Shown here: positions 1 to 6,007 of the stretch, piece by piece
Layout of the letters: the number at the start of each line of letters is the position of its first letter
How positions within the stretch are numbered: the stretch's first letter is position 1
NCBI GenBank assembly: GCA_900752475.1
Contig: CAADVJ010000032.1
Location: 1-10,752 of the forward strand
DNA from: an uncultured Collinsella sp.
Lineage (GTDB): Bacteria > Actinomycetota > Coriobacteriia > Coriobacteriales > Coriobacteriaceae
Direction: 5' to 3'
Length of the DNA: 10,752 bases
The notes under the pieces: generated by a model
Told to the model about the DNA's origin: nothing
Seen by the model: only the letters and a program-made list of their open reading frames with translations
Databases searched by the model: none
Made by a program: the position numbers and the translations under genes

Positions 1-493
1 ATGCGTCAAGCACCGTCAGGAAATCCGCCGCGCTGCCGTGATACGAAAAACCAATCTGGCGAATGCGCCCCGCCGCCTTTTGACGCGCGATCCAGTCCTC
101 GATGCCCAACGCCACCACACGTTCCCACTGGGCGGGCGAGGTAATGTTGTGCATGAGGTAATAGTCGATATGGTCGGTCCGCAGGCGGCGCAGTTGCTCG
201 TCGAAGAACCGGTCGAAATCCTCCGCGCATTTGCACGAAGCATGCGGCAGCTTGGTCGCGAGCAAAACCTGGTCGCGTAGGCCTAGGCGCTCAAGCGAAG
301 CGCCCACGCAAGCCTCGTTGCCGGGATAGAGATAGGCCGTGTCCAGGTAGTTAATCCCCTGCTCCACCGCACGGGAGATGATGGCGTCGGCTGTCTTCGC
401 ATCCGGGCGTCCCGGCGCACCGGGAAACCTCATGCAGCCCAGCCCCAACGCCGAGATACGGTTACCGCTTTTGGGGTCAACGCGATATTGCAC
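1..493 (-). CDS. Aldo/keto reductase, N-terminal part (cut by window edge)
   Basis: NAD(P)H-dependent aldo/keto reductase of the TIM-barrel superfamily; 164 residues are visible and the C-terminus lies outside the window. The catalytic tetrad can be read directly: D51 and Y56 in LDTAYLYPGNE, K81 in ATKLP and H115 in YYLMHNI. The start is the GTG at 493-491, because a strong purine-rich ribosome binding site (GGGGAGGAGGGG) sits just upstream and the nearby ATG at 510 is out of frame. The HASCKCAEDFDRFFDEQL segment and the LRTDHIDYYLMHN context resemble the approximately 380-residue anaerobe subfamily that carries a C-terminal 4Fe-4S ferredoxin domain. That domain would be off the edge, so this point is inference. 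The physiological substrate cannot be told. It is divergent from the small ORF at 656. Confidence 0.93.
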   Translation of the reverse strand, partial: MQYRVDPKSGNRISALGLGCMRFPGAPGRPDAKTADAIISRAVEQGINYLDTAYLYPGNEACVGASLERLGLRDQVLLATKLPHASCKCAEDFDRFFDEQLRRLRTDHIDYYLMHNITSPAQWERVVALGIEDWIARQKAAGRIRQIGFSYHGSAADFLTVLDA

Positions 494-655
494 GGCCCCT
501 CCTCCCCCATCGAAGCCCTGATAAGGCGAAACAAACCTGTCACGTCATCGAAGCACATCGGAATCGCAATCGAGAACGTATCGTAACGCAGTAGAAATCA
601 GGCCGTCACGGCACCGCTTTAACATCAGCAAAAAGCCCGACGAAAGGAGACGAGC

Positions 656-850
656 GTGACCACACGAGAGGATGCCTGCCCCTACCCCGGCGAACAATAC
701 ATTCTCTCGGTCGACCGTTACCAGACCGAGGTCATGGACCATCTGGACGAGCTTCCCGCCACAGGCGCCGTCATCTTCTGCACCTTCCCCAAGGTGCGCG
801 ATGGCGTTGGATATCCCGCACGCGTTTTTGCCATCTGCCCCGCGGCATAA
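656..850 (+). CDS. Small protein resembling the C-terminal end of cyclase-family (kynurenine formamidase-like) enzymes
   Basis: A 64-residue ORF starting at GTG 656, preceded by a good ribosome binding site (AAAGGAG, 643-649, 6 nt spacing), so translation is plausible. It has no signal peptide or membrane segment. The part LDELPATGAVIFCTFPKV followed by GVGYPARVFAI looks like the last strand-turn-strand of PF04199 cyclase / kynurenine formamidase proteins, which typically end in LP-x-G-x-x-(hydrophobic)-P-x-K-x-x-G-x-x-G-x-P-(V/A)-R. Full-length family members are about 200-250 residues and have a metal-binding HxGTHxD motif. That motif is absent here, and nothing upstream in any frame restores it. 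It could be a remnant of a deleted gene, a genuine small domain protein, or a chance resemblance. The family match is my reading, not a search result. Confidence 0.5.
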   Translation: MTTREDACPYPGEQYILSVDRYQTEVMDHLDELPATGAVIFCTFPKVRDGVGYPARVFAICPAA

Positions 851-911
851 GTTCCCATGCGTTTGTTCTTCTAAATTCAGCCTCCGGTGCACGCTACACG
901 CCCCAGCGGCA

Positions 912-917
912 TACAAT
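912..917 (+). promoter_or_regulatory. Candidate -10 element (TACAAT) for the ketopantoate reductase gene
   Basis: TACAAT lies 55 nt upstream of the ATG at 967. No -35-like hexamer is found 16-18 nt upstream. The same TACAAT/TACACT hexamer precedes three other plus-strand genes here at 39-47 nt from their starts. Transcription would begin about where the hairpin at 924 begins. Confidence 0.4.
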
Positions 918-923
918 CCATCA

Positions 924-949
924 GGCGCCCCGCACGCGGGCGCCTTTTT
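924..949 (+). terminator. Intrinsic-terminator-like hairpin
   Basis: GGCGCCC (924-930) pairs perfectly with GGGCGCC (938-944) across a 7-nt loop and is followed by five T. It fits a terminator for the 64-residue ORF upstream, but it ends only 2 nt before the ribosome binding site of the next gene and begins at that gene's predicted transcription start. Confidence 0.7.
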
Positions 950-966
950 GTGAGGAGATGATCCAC

Positions 967-1881
967 ATGCAGATCAACAAGGTCGCCTTTATCGGCAAGG
1001 GCGGCGTCGGGCTACTCTACGGCAGCATGATCGCCCAGGCACTCGGCGACGATGCCGTCGAATACGTCATGGACGACGCCCGTTTCGAGCGTCACGCAGG
1101 CGACGCCCTTACGGTCAACGGCGAGCCCTGCGCACTCAAGTCCGTGCGCGCCAGCGAGGCGACGCCCGCCGATCTGGTCATTCTCACGGTCAAGACGACT
1201 GGACTCGACCAGGCGCTCAAGACTATGGAACATATCGTGGGCCCCAATACGCTCATTGCCTCGCTGTGCAACGGCATTACGAGCGAGCAGAAGATTGCCG
1301 AGCGCTTTGGCTGGGAGCACACCGTCCTGGGCATCTGCCAAGGCATGGATGCCGTGTTCCTCGACGGAGAGCTCACCTTTACCAATGCGGGCGAGATTCG
1401 CTTTGGCGCGGCAGCGGGCACCGAGCCCGCAACCGTCACCGCCATCGACGAGCTCTACACACGCTGCGGCATCGCCCATACCGTCGAGAGCGACATTGCG
1501 CACCGCATGTGGGCCAAACTCATGCTCAACGATGGTATCAACCAGACGTGCATGGCCTACGGCGGAACGTATGGAAGCGCCACAGAGGCCGGCTCCGAGC
1601 AGCGCCGCTGCTTTGTCTCCGCCATGCGAGAGACACTTGCGGTCGCCAATGCCGAGGGCATTGAGCTGACCGAGGCAGACCTGACGCAGATGGTGCACCT
1701 CATCGAGGGAATCGACCCCACCGGTATGCCCTCGATGGCGCAGGACCGCATCGCACAACGAAAGACCGAAGTCGAGGAGTTCGCGGGCACCATTTGCCAC
1801 CTGGCCGCCAAACACGATATCCAAGTGCCGCAAAACGATTGGCTCTACCAGAGGATTCGCGAAATAGAAGGCAGCTGGTAG
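967..1881 (+). CDS. panE: 2-dehydropantoate 2-reductase (PanE/ApbA family)
   Basis: Reduces 2-dehydropantoate (ketopantoate) to pantoate with NADPH, the second committed step of pantothenate and coenzyme A synthesis; cytosolic. The 304-residue length is normal for the family. The N-terminus carries the Rossmann dinucleotide motif GKGGVG (residues 10-15). The C-terminal domain shows the family pattern RMWAKLMLNDGINQTC, with the conserved Lys and Asn, and later a PSMAQD...RKTEVEEFAG stretch containing the substrate-binding Ser and Glu. The start is taken as the second ATG (967), because GAGGAG (952-957) is 9 nt from it but directly abuts the ATG at 958. It stands alone: no panB, panC or panD is nearby. 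Many genomes hold several paralogues of this family acting on other 2-keto acids, so the exact substrate is inferred. Confidence 0.9.
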   Translation: MQINKVAFIGKGGVGLLYGSMIAQALGDDAVEYVMDDARFERHAGDALTVNGEPCALKSVRASEATPADLVILTVKTTGLDQALKTMEHIVGPNTLIASLCNGITSEQKIAERFGWEHTVLGICQGMDAVFLDGELTFTNAGEIRFGAAAGTEPATVTAIDELYTRCGIAHTVESDIAHRMWAKLMLNDGINQTCMAYGGTYGSATEAGSEQRRCFVSAMRETLAVANAEGIELTEADLTQMVHLIEGIDPTGMPSMAQDRIAQRKTEVEEFAGTICHLAAKHDIQVPQNDWLYQRIREIEGSW

Positions 1882-1916
1882 CCTCGGCCGCATCGCGACG
1901 TGCGCAATACAAGCAG

Positions 1917-1956
1917 ACAGGCCTTCGCGAGGATTCCGTCATTCGCGAAGGCCTGT
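1917..1956. terminator. Strong inverted repeat between convergent genes (probable bidirectional terminator)
   Basis: A perfect 14-bp inverted repeat: 1917-1930 (ACAGGCCTTCGCGA) pairs with 1943-1956 across a 12-nt loop. It lies 36 nt after the panE stop and about 17 nt beyond the stop of the convergent membrane-protein gene. The following T-tract is weak on both strands. A second small hairpin (TTTAGC/GCTAAA, 1961-1977) overlaps the stop codon of the minus-strand gene. Confidence 0.65.
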
Positions 1957-1972
1957 TGCATTTAGCTCGAGG

Positions 1973-2191
1973 CTAAAACTGAGGCTTATTTTGCGATTCC
2001 GGAACCTCGTCCTCGTCATCGCGGCAAAGTAGCACGCCGGCGCTTCCCAGCAACGCCGCTGCAATCAAGGCGCCCACAATCACAGGAGCGGCGCCCGTAG
2101 CGGACTGCAAGCCGGCAGTTAACGCCGCCGTCGGACCAAGGCATCCGATCAAAAGGGCAACGACGGCAATAGCGACATCTCGAGCGTTCAT
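1973..2191 (-). CDS. Small two-helix membrane protein, unknown function
   Basis: A 72-residue protein. Two hydrophobic segments are plain: roughly residues 6-27 (VAIAVVALLIGCLGPTAAL) and 35-55 (APVIVGALIAAALLGSAGVLL). A short linker separates them, and an acidic polar tail (RDDEDEVPESQ) follows, so a helical-hairpin inner membrane protein is likely. The N-terminus is not a convincing cleavable signal peptide, and the single Cys at 17 lacks a lipobox. The ATG at 2191 is preceded by GGAGGAAG. A perfect 9-bp hairpin (2206-2230) touches that ribosome binding site, suggesting control at translation. I do not recognise the family. Being small, hydrophobic and alone, it could be a structural membrane peptide, a toxin-like peptide or a lineage-specific protein. 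Confidence 0.7.
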   Translation of the reverse strand: MNARDVAIAVVALLIGCLGPTAALTAGLQSATGAAPVIVGALIAAALLGSAGVLLCRDDEDEVPESQNKPQF

Positions 2192-2205
2192 GGAACCACT
2201 TCCTC

Positions 2206-2230
2206 CACGAGAAAGACTTTGTTTCTCGTG
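2206..2230 (-). promoter_or_regulatory. Leader hairpin abutting the ribosome binding site of the 72-residue membrane protein
   Basis: CACGAGAAA (2206-2214) and TTTCTCGTG (2222-2230) form a perfect 9-bp stem with a 7-nt loop. On the minus strand the 3' arm runs straight into GGAGGAAG, the ribosome binding site of the gene starting at 2191. No T-run follows, so it is not an intrinsic terminator. Confidence 0.5.
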
Positions 2231-2306
2231 ACTTAGTGTGCCCCGCGCCCATATGCGCGGCGTACTGCCACGGTAAGCGCTCTGTTAACTCAAATGCATA
2301 CATAGA

Positions 2307-2350
2307 ACGGGCGCCCTTACGTTGCCCTAAAGCTCGGTAAAGATGCCCGT
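2307..2350 (-). terminator. Imperfect hairpin downstream of the secreted protein gene
   Basis: On the minus strand ACGGGC and GCCCGT (6 bp) enclose a 2x2 internal loop and a second 6-bp stem (CTTTAC/GTAAGG, one G-U pair) around a 16-nt loop. It lies about 28 nt after the stop of the gene at 2378. It lacks a good T-tract, so its role as a terminator is uncertain. Confidence 0.35.
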
Positions 2351-2377
2351 CCGCCAAATATCCGTGATGCAGAAAAA

Positions 2378-3154
2378 TTACCAGCCAGTGTAGTAGTCGG
2401 TGGTTCCGGCTGCGCAGCCGGAGTCATAGACCTTGCACTCGCCCTTGGAACCGGTAAACGTGGAGCCTTGGGCCTTATCACCCGCGGCCACGACGTAGTA
2501 ACCATCGGAATCGCGCCAAAAGCCCTCGGAATCCTGCGTCCATTCGCCCGTGCGGTGGTGATACAACACGTTGCTGCTGTAATAAGTCTCGCGGCGGCCG
2601 TTATAGTTATTGACGCCGCTCGAGCGCGTCAGACCCGAGCCGTTCGCGTAATACGCAGCAGTCACGTAAGACGAGCCGGAGCCGACGTTGTAATACGAAG
2701 CCTGAACGGCCTCAGCGGCCTCGGCTTCGGCTGCGGCGGCCTCGAGCGCCTCGCGCCTGGCATCCTCGAGCGTGGACCGAAGCTCGTCGAGCTCGGTCGA
2801 CTTGGCGTCGACCTCCTCCATCGTCAAAAGACTGCCCGCACCATCGATACAACCTTGCAGTACAGCGCGCTCGTCATCGGTAGCATAGTCGCCATACATA
2901 TTCATAATGATCTGAGCGCGCATCTCCAGGGAATCGCGCTTTGCCCCCATCGAGGCGTTCCACTCCTGCATAGAGCCATAACCGTCGCCGCGGTAGTCGA
3001 CAGGCTGCATCAGCGTCGCCTCGGACGGCGTGGATCCGACCGTATCGGATAGTGTTGCCGCGTGGGCATCAGTTGCGCCGGCGCCCGTCAAAAGTGCCAC
3101 GGTCAGAGCGGCGGAAAGGGCGGCGGCTTTCGGTTTTCGTGAATCAATCCTCAT
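2378..3154 (-). CDS. Secreted coiled-coil protein with C-terminal Gly/Tyr-rich domain (possible cell-wall-associated beta-barrel)
   Basis: A 258-residue exported protein. The signal peptide is clear: a basic N-region (MRIDSRKPK), a hydrophobic core to about residue 25, and an AHA-A cleavage site after residue 32. The mature protein has an N-terminal region, then a strongly helical, Ala/Glu-rich likely coiled coil at about residues 111-150. A Ser/Gly/Tyr linker (about 151-183) follows, then a C-terminal domain (about 184-258) with RRETYYS, DGYYVVAAGD, KVYDSGCAAG and a final TDYYTGW. That pattern (DGYxVVA, VxDxGC, TDxYxxW at the terminus) is one I associate with C-terminal RlpA/3D-like double-psi barrel domains of secreted wall proteins in Coriobacteria and Firmicutes. 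The assignment is by eye. Start: ATG 3154, 10 nt after GGAGGT; a longer in-frame extension lacks a signal peptide and is rejected. Only the secretion and architecture are well supported. Confidence 0.8.
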   Translation of the reverse strand: MRIDSRKPKAAALSAALTVALLTGAGATDAHAATLSDTVGSTPSEATLMQPVDYRGDGYGSMQEWNASMGAKRDSLEMRAQIIMNMYGDYATDDERAVLQGCIDGAGSLLTMEEVDAKSTELDELRSTLEDARREALEAAAAEAEAAEAVQASYYNVGSGSSYVTAAYYANGSGLTRSSGVNNYNGRRETYYSSNVLYHHRTGEWTQDSEGFWRDSDGYYVVAAGDKAQGSTFTGSKGECKVYDSGCAAGTTDYYTGW

Positions 3155-3319
3155 GTAGCTGGAAACCTCCGTAGTGCGTTTTTGCTGCGTTTGAGCTGCG
3201 TGTGATTCGATCGCGCTGCATAGTACCCCGAGCAAATCGCGACCTGCGGTTTTTCTCAAAAGGCGCACGTCATTTGCGTAAAACTCACATCCTCTCAACA
3301 GGAGTTTTCCACATCTCGA

Positions 3320-3367
3320 TTGCATAAAGCGTGCCAAAAACCCTGTTTTTGCACCCTCTCTATGCAA
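3320..3367. repeat. AT-rich nested inverted repeat downstream of the metY terminator
   Basis: Outer arms TTGCATA (3320-3326) and TATGCAA (3361-3367) enclose inner arms GTGCCAAAAA (3331-3340) and TTTTTGCAC (3346-3354), with one bulged C and a 5-nt loop. The right outer arm shares bases with the T-run of the metY terminator, so the two structures would compete at their junction. Confidence 0.5.
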
Positions 3368-3404
3368 AAAAGGCGCCGGTGCGACCATTGTTCGCACAGG
3401 CACC
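3366..3404 (-). terminator. Intrinsic terminator of metY
   Basis: Read on the minus strand, GGTGCC-T-GTGCGA pairs with TCGCAC-C-GGCGCC (12 bp, one mismatch and one G-U pair) across a short loop and is followed by six T. It lies about 60 nt past the metY stop codon. Confidence 0.85.
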
Positions 3405-3465
3405 TTGAGCAGGCATTTAATGCAGTTATACCATCGAGTCGCAAGGGGTCCTTGCACAAGTCGCC

Positions 3466-4776
3466 CTACTCGTCCAGTGCGGCAAAGGCCTGCTTCAGAT
3501 CCCAAATGATGTCCTCGGCGTTCTCGGTACCGATGGAAAGTCGAATCGTGGAGGGCGTGATGTTCTGCTCGGCAAGCTCCTCGGCAGAGAGCTGGGAGTG
3601 CGTGGTGGTAGCCGGGTGCACGACGAGCGACTTGACGTCGGCCACGTTAGCGAGCAGCGAGAAGACCTGCAGGTGGTCGATGAACTTCCAGGCAGCCTCC
3701 TGACCACCCTTGATCTCGAAGGTGAAGATCGAAGCGCCGCCGCGGGGGAAGTACTTCTGATAGAGCTCATGGTCAGGGTGCTCGGGCAGGCTCGGGTGGT
3801 TCACCTTGGCGACGTGGCTGTCACCAGCCAGGAACTCAACGACCTTCTTGGTGTTCTCGACATGGCGGTCAACGCGCAGCGACAGAGTCTCGGTGCCCTG
3901 GAGCAGGACCCAGGCGTTGAACGGGCTGATGCAAGCGCCCTCGTCACGCAGCAGGATAGCGCGGACATAGGTTGCGAAGGCGGCGGGACCGGCAGCCTCG
4001 GCAAACGAGACACCGTGGTAGGAGGGGTTGGGCTCAGCAATCTGGGCGTACTTTCCGCTCGCCTTCCAATCGAAGTTACCGCCGTCGACGATCACACCGC
4101 CCAGCGAGGTGCCGTGGCCGCCGATGAACTTGGTTGCGGAGTGGACGACGATATTGGCACCATGCTCCAGCGGACGGAACAGATACGGGGTGCCGAAGGT
4201 GTTGTCGACGACAACCGGCAGACCGTGCTTCTTGGCGATCTCGGAGATGACGTCGATGTTGGGGATGTCGGAGTTGGGGTTGCCGAGCGTCTCGAGATAG
4301 ATGACCGTGGTGTTGTCCTTGATGGCACCCTCGACCTCTTCAAGGTTATGGGCATCGACAAACGTGGTCTCGACGCCAAACTGGGAGAGCGTATGCTCCA
4401 GCAGGTTGTAGGAGCCACCGTAGATGGTCTTCTGAGCCACCACGTGGTCACCGGCCTGGGCAAGAGCCTGCAGGGTATAGGTGATGGCAGCAGCACCGGA
4501 GGCGACGGCAAGACCTGCCACGCCACCCTCGAGGGCGGCGATACGGTCCTCGAAGACGCCCTGGGTGGAGTTGGTCAGACGGCCGTAGATGTTACCGGCG
4601 TCGGCAAGACCAAAACGGTCGGCGGCGTGCTGGGAGTTGCGGAACACATAGCTCGTGGTCTGGTAGATAGGCACGGCGCGGGAGTCGGATGCAGGATCGG
4701 CGCTCTCCTGGCCAACGTGCAGCTGCAGGGTATCGAAACCAAAGGTGTGCTCGGGGTTGTTGATGAACTGGCTCAT
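3466..4776 (-). CDS. metY: O-acetylhomoserine sulfhydrylase / aminocarboxypropyltransferase (PLP enzyme)
   Basis: Makes homocysteine from O-acetyl-L-homoserine and sulfide (direct sulfhydrylation), the step before methionine; cytosolic. It is a 436-residue member of the Cys/Met metabolism PLP family, matching the usual MetY length (about 425-440) rather than cystathionine synthases (about 380-400). Readable features: YGRLTNST (phosphate-binding Tyr/Arg), the KTIYGGSYN stacking-Tyr motif near residue 119, VVDNTFGTPY with the pyridine-N Asp191, and SATKFIGGHG with the Schiff-base Lys216. The ATG at 4776 follows AAGGAG with 6 nt spacing. Its own promoter (4960-4988), a 177-nt leader encoding a 17-residue peptide, and a divergent LysR-type gene point to regulation by sulfur or methionine status. 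No homoserine acetyltransferase gene is in the window. Confidence 0.96.
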   Translation of the reverse strand: MSQFINNPEHTFGFDTLQLHVGQESADPASDSRAVPIYQTTSYVFRNSQHAADRFGLADAGNIYGRLTNSTQGVFEDRIAALEGGVAGLAVASGAAAITYTLQALAQAGDHVVAQKTIYGGSYNLLEHTLSQFGVETTFVDAHNLEEVEGAIKDNTTVIYLETLGNPNSDIPNIDVISEIAKKHGLPVVVDNTFGTPYLFRPLEHGANIVVHSATKFIGGHGTSLGGVIVDGGNFDWKASGKYAQIAEPNPSYHGVSFAEAAGPAAFATYVRAILLRDEGACISPFNAWVLLQGTETLSLRVDRHVENTKKVVEFLAGDSHVAKVNHPSLPEHPDHELYQKYFPRGGASIFTFEIKGGQEAAWKFIDHLQVFSLLANVADVKSLVVHPATTTHSQLSAEELAEQNITPSTIRLSIGTENAEDIIWDLKQAFAALDE

Positions 4777-4824
4777 GATGATCTCCTTGATCGAATAAAA
4801 GTAATAAGAGTAAGAGAAGTAAGT

Positions 4825-4903
4825 GGCTGTCTCCTGATCACGCCGACGGACGCAAACAGGAGCCCGGCATTCGTCTTGGTAAGCAATTCATATGCGGGCC
4901 TCC
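4825..4903 (-). promoter_or_regulatory. Mutually exclusive leader hairpins in the metY 5' region
   Basis: On the minus strand, segment 1 (GGAGGCCCGCAT, 4903-4892) contains the uORF ribosome binding site and can pair with segment 2 (ATGCCGGGCTCC, 4870-4859), with two single-base bulges. Part of segment 2 (CTCCTG, 4862-4857) can instead pair with segment 3 (CAGGAG, 4836-4831), which overlaps the end of the uORF region. The two pairings exclude each other. No T-run follows segment 3, so an intrinsic terminator is unlikely. Instead a G-free pyrimidine-rich stretch runs from about 4826 to 4793, which would suit Rho or keep the metY ribosome binding site open. Confidence 0.45.
4838..4891 (-). CDS. 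17-residue leader peptide (uORF) of metY
   Basis: In the metY leader, ATG 4891 follows a near-perfect ribosome binding site AAAGGAGG (4899-4906) at 7 nt spacing and is read to TGA at 4838-4840, giving MNCLPRRMPGSCLRPSA. Two Cys, two Met and three Arg in 17 residues fit a sensor of sulfur amino acid supply; TTA, AGA and CGA are likely rare codons in such GC-rich DNA. The peptide ends 61 nt before metY. Segments inside the uORF can pair either with its own ribosome binding site or with a sequence just past its stop. The motif is directly seen; function as a translated attenuator is inference by analogy with actinobacterial Cys-containing leader peptides of sulfur genes. Confidence 0.6.
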   Translation of the reverse strand: MNCLPRRMPGSCLRPSA

Positions 4904-4959
4904 TTTCGCATCCCGGTTCCGTAGTTGGCTTAATTACCTACCGTCTTTGTGTGTTTTGA

Positions 4960-4988
4960 ATAGTACGAGCATTGTTTTCCTCGGTCAA
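4960..4988 (-). promoter_or_regulatory. metY promoter
   Basis: TTGACC (4988-4983) and TACTAT (4965-4960) on the minus strand are separated by exactly 17 nt, the best sigma-70-type promoter in the window. Transcription should begin near 4953, leaving a leader of about 177 nt before metY. Confidence 0.8.
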
Positions 4989-5007
4989 TCACTTAAAAGC
5001 GCTAACC

Positions 5008-5030
5008 TGTTATCGGTTTTATAGATAACA
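5008..5030. promoter_or_regulatory. LysR-type operator (T-N11-A dyad) between metY and the regulator gene
   Basis: TGTTATC (5008-5014) and GATAACA (5024-5030) form a perfect 7-bp inverted repeat with a 9-nt spacer, containing the T-N11-A signature of LysR-type binding sites. It is centred about 66 nt upstream of the predicted metY transcription start, the classical recognition-site position for an activator. It also overlaps a possible -10 (TATAGA, 5020-5025) of the regulator gene, fitting autorepression. Confidence 0.7.
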
Positions 5031-5049
5031 CTCGAAAGGACGGGCGCCG

Positions 5050-5952
5050 ATGACCCTCCAACAGCTTCGCTTTTTGATCGCCGTGGCAGAGTCCGGTTCG
5101 ATCAACGCCGCAGCCCAGCGCCTCTATACGGCACAGTCCAATATCTCCAATGCCGTCAAAAGCCTGGAGCAGGAACTTCATATCGAAATCTTTACGCGCT
5201 CCAGCCGCGGTGTTGCACTCACCAACGACGGCACCGAGCTTTTGGGTTATGCACGCCAGGTCGTAGAGCAGGCCGACATGCTCGAGGCCCGCTACGAGGA
5301 CGGCGGTACCCCGCAAGCCCGCCTCGCCATTTCCGCCCAACACTACGCCTTTTCGGTCGAGGCCTTTGTCAACGTAGTCGAGCGCTGCCGCGACAGCAAG
5401 TTCGAGTTCATCATGCGCGAGACCACCACAGCGCAGATTATCGACGACGTGCGCGCGTTTCGCAGCGATATCGGCATCCTCTATCTGGATGACTTTAATA
5501 CCCGTGTCTTGCAGAAGGCCTTTACCGATGCCCGAGCGAGCTTTCATCCCCTCTTTGATGCAAAAGTCCACGTGTTCGTCAGCGAACGCCACCCGCTCGC
5601 ACGCCGTTCGCAGCTGTCCCTTGCCGACCTCACGCCCTATACGCGCTACAGCTTTGAGCAAGGCACCTCGAACTCCTTCTATTACGCCGAGGAACCCTTT
5701 AGCTACATCCCTTGCGACCGCAACATACGAATCTCGGACCGCGGAACACTTACCAACTTACTTATCACGTCGAACGGTTACACCCTGTCGACCGGTGTCC
5801 TCTCCAATGAAATGCAATGGGGTATGGCATCGATCCCGTTAGCAGACGCCCCAACGATGCACGTAGGCTATATCATGCACGACGAGCGAAAGCCCTCTCC
5901 CCTCTTGCAGCAATACCTCGACGAGCTCAACCGCATCATCCATGCCAACTAA
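5050..5952 (+). CDS. LysR-family transcriptional regulator, probable regulator of metY
   Basis: A 300-residue DNA-binding regulator of normal LysR length. The N-terminal winged helix-turn-helix is plain: LRFLIAVAESGSINAAAQRL, TAQSNISNAVKSLEQEL, then IEIFTRSSRGVALTNDG (residues 6-61). A linker helix follows, then a periplasmic-binding-protein-like effector domain from about residue 90, with FNTRVLQKAF and VFVSERHPLA as typical family segments. ATG 5050 follows AAAGGA (5035-5040). It is divergent from metY, with a T-N11-A dyad between the genes, so the simplest model is control of metY and of itself. The effector cannot be read; O-acetylhomoserine, O-acetylserine, homocysteine or another sulfur signal would be reasonable. 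I do not assign it to CysB, MetR or CysR. Confidence 0.93.
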   Translation: MTLQQLRFLIAVAESGSINAAAQRLYTAQSNISNAVKSLEQELHIEIFTRSSRGVALTNDGTELLGYARQVVEQADMLEARYEDGGTPQARLAISAQHYAFSVEAFVNVVERCRDSKFEFIMRETTTAQIIDDVRAFRSDIGILYLDDFNTRVLQKAFTDARASFHPLFDAKVHVFVSERHPLARRSQLSLADLTPYTRYSFEQGTSNSFYYAEEPFSYIPCDRNIRISDRGTLTNLLITSNGYTLSTGVLSNEMQWGMASIPLADAPTMHVGYIMHDERKPSPLLQQYLDELNRIIHAN

Positions 5953-6007
5953 CTGTCGGAAGACGGGGTAGAAATCGTAGATCGCTAGCCCCCGGCAGGC
6001 ATGGCGC

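Larger units (their letters stand above)
3155..3465. other. 311-nt intergenic region with two stacked hairpins and a weak promoter
   Basis: This stretch separates two minus-strand genes. Its right half holds the metY terminator (3366-3404) and a second, AT-rich inverted repeat (3320-3367). Its left half should hold the promoter of the secreted-protein gene: TACTAT on the minus strand (3220-3225) is a possible -10, 66 nt from the start, but no convincing -35 lies 16-18 nt upstream. I see no RNA gene in it, and no ORF with a plausible start. Confidence 0.5.

Noticed and set aside
1012..1893. 293-codon minus-strand ORF opposite panE
   Set aside because: Antisense shadow; the sense strand carries the Rossmann motif and correct family length.
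2405..2422. 18-bp perfect palindrome (centre TGCGCA) in the secreted protein gene
   Set aside because: It lies wholly inside codons for the conserved SGCAAG segment and is explained by the amino acid sequence.
3155..3505. 117-residue N-terminal extension of the secreted protein
   Set aside because: It would bury the signal peptide, crosses the metY terminator and overlaps the end of metY; the ATG at 3154 has a ribosome binding site.
4907..4920. T-box-like string (GGAACCG on the minus strand) in the metY leader
   Set aside because: The transcript before it is only about 35-45 nt, too short for a T-box stem I, and the rest of the T-box consensus is missing.
4777..4953. SAM riboswitch (S-box or SAM-IV type) upstream of metY
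   Set aside because: No conserved CCGGCAACC-type core or matching junction was seen; the leader is better explained by the uORF and hairpins.
3598..4959. 453-codon plus-strand ORF opposite metY
   Set aside because: It runs antisense through a gene whose PLP motifs are unmistakable, has no ribosome binding site, and its product is a Gly/Val/Asp-rich low-complexity translation typical of the reverse complement of GC-rich genes.
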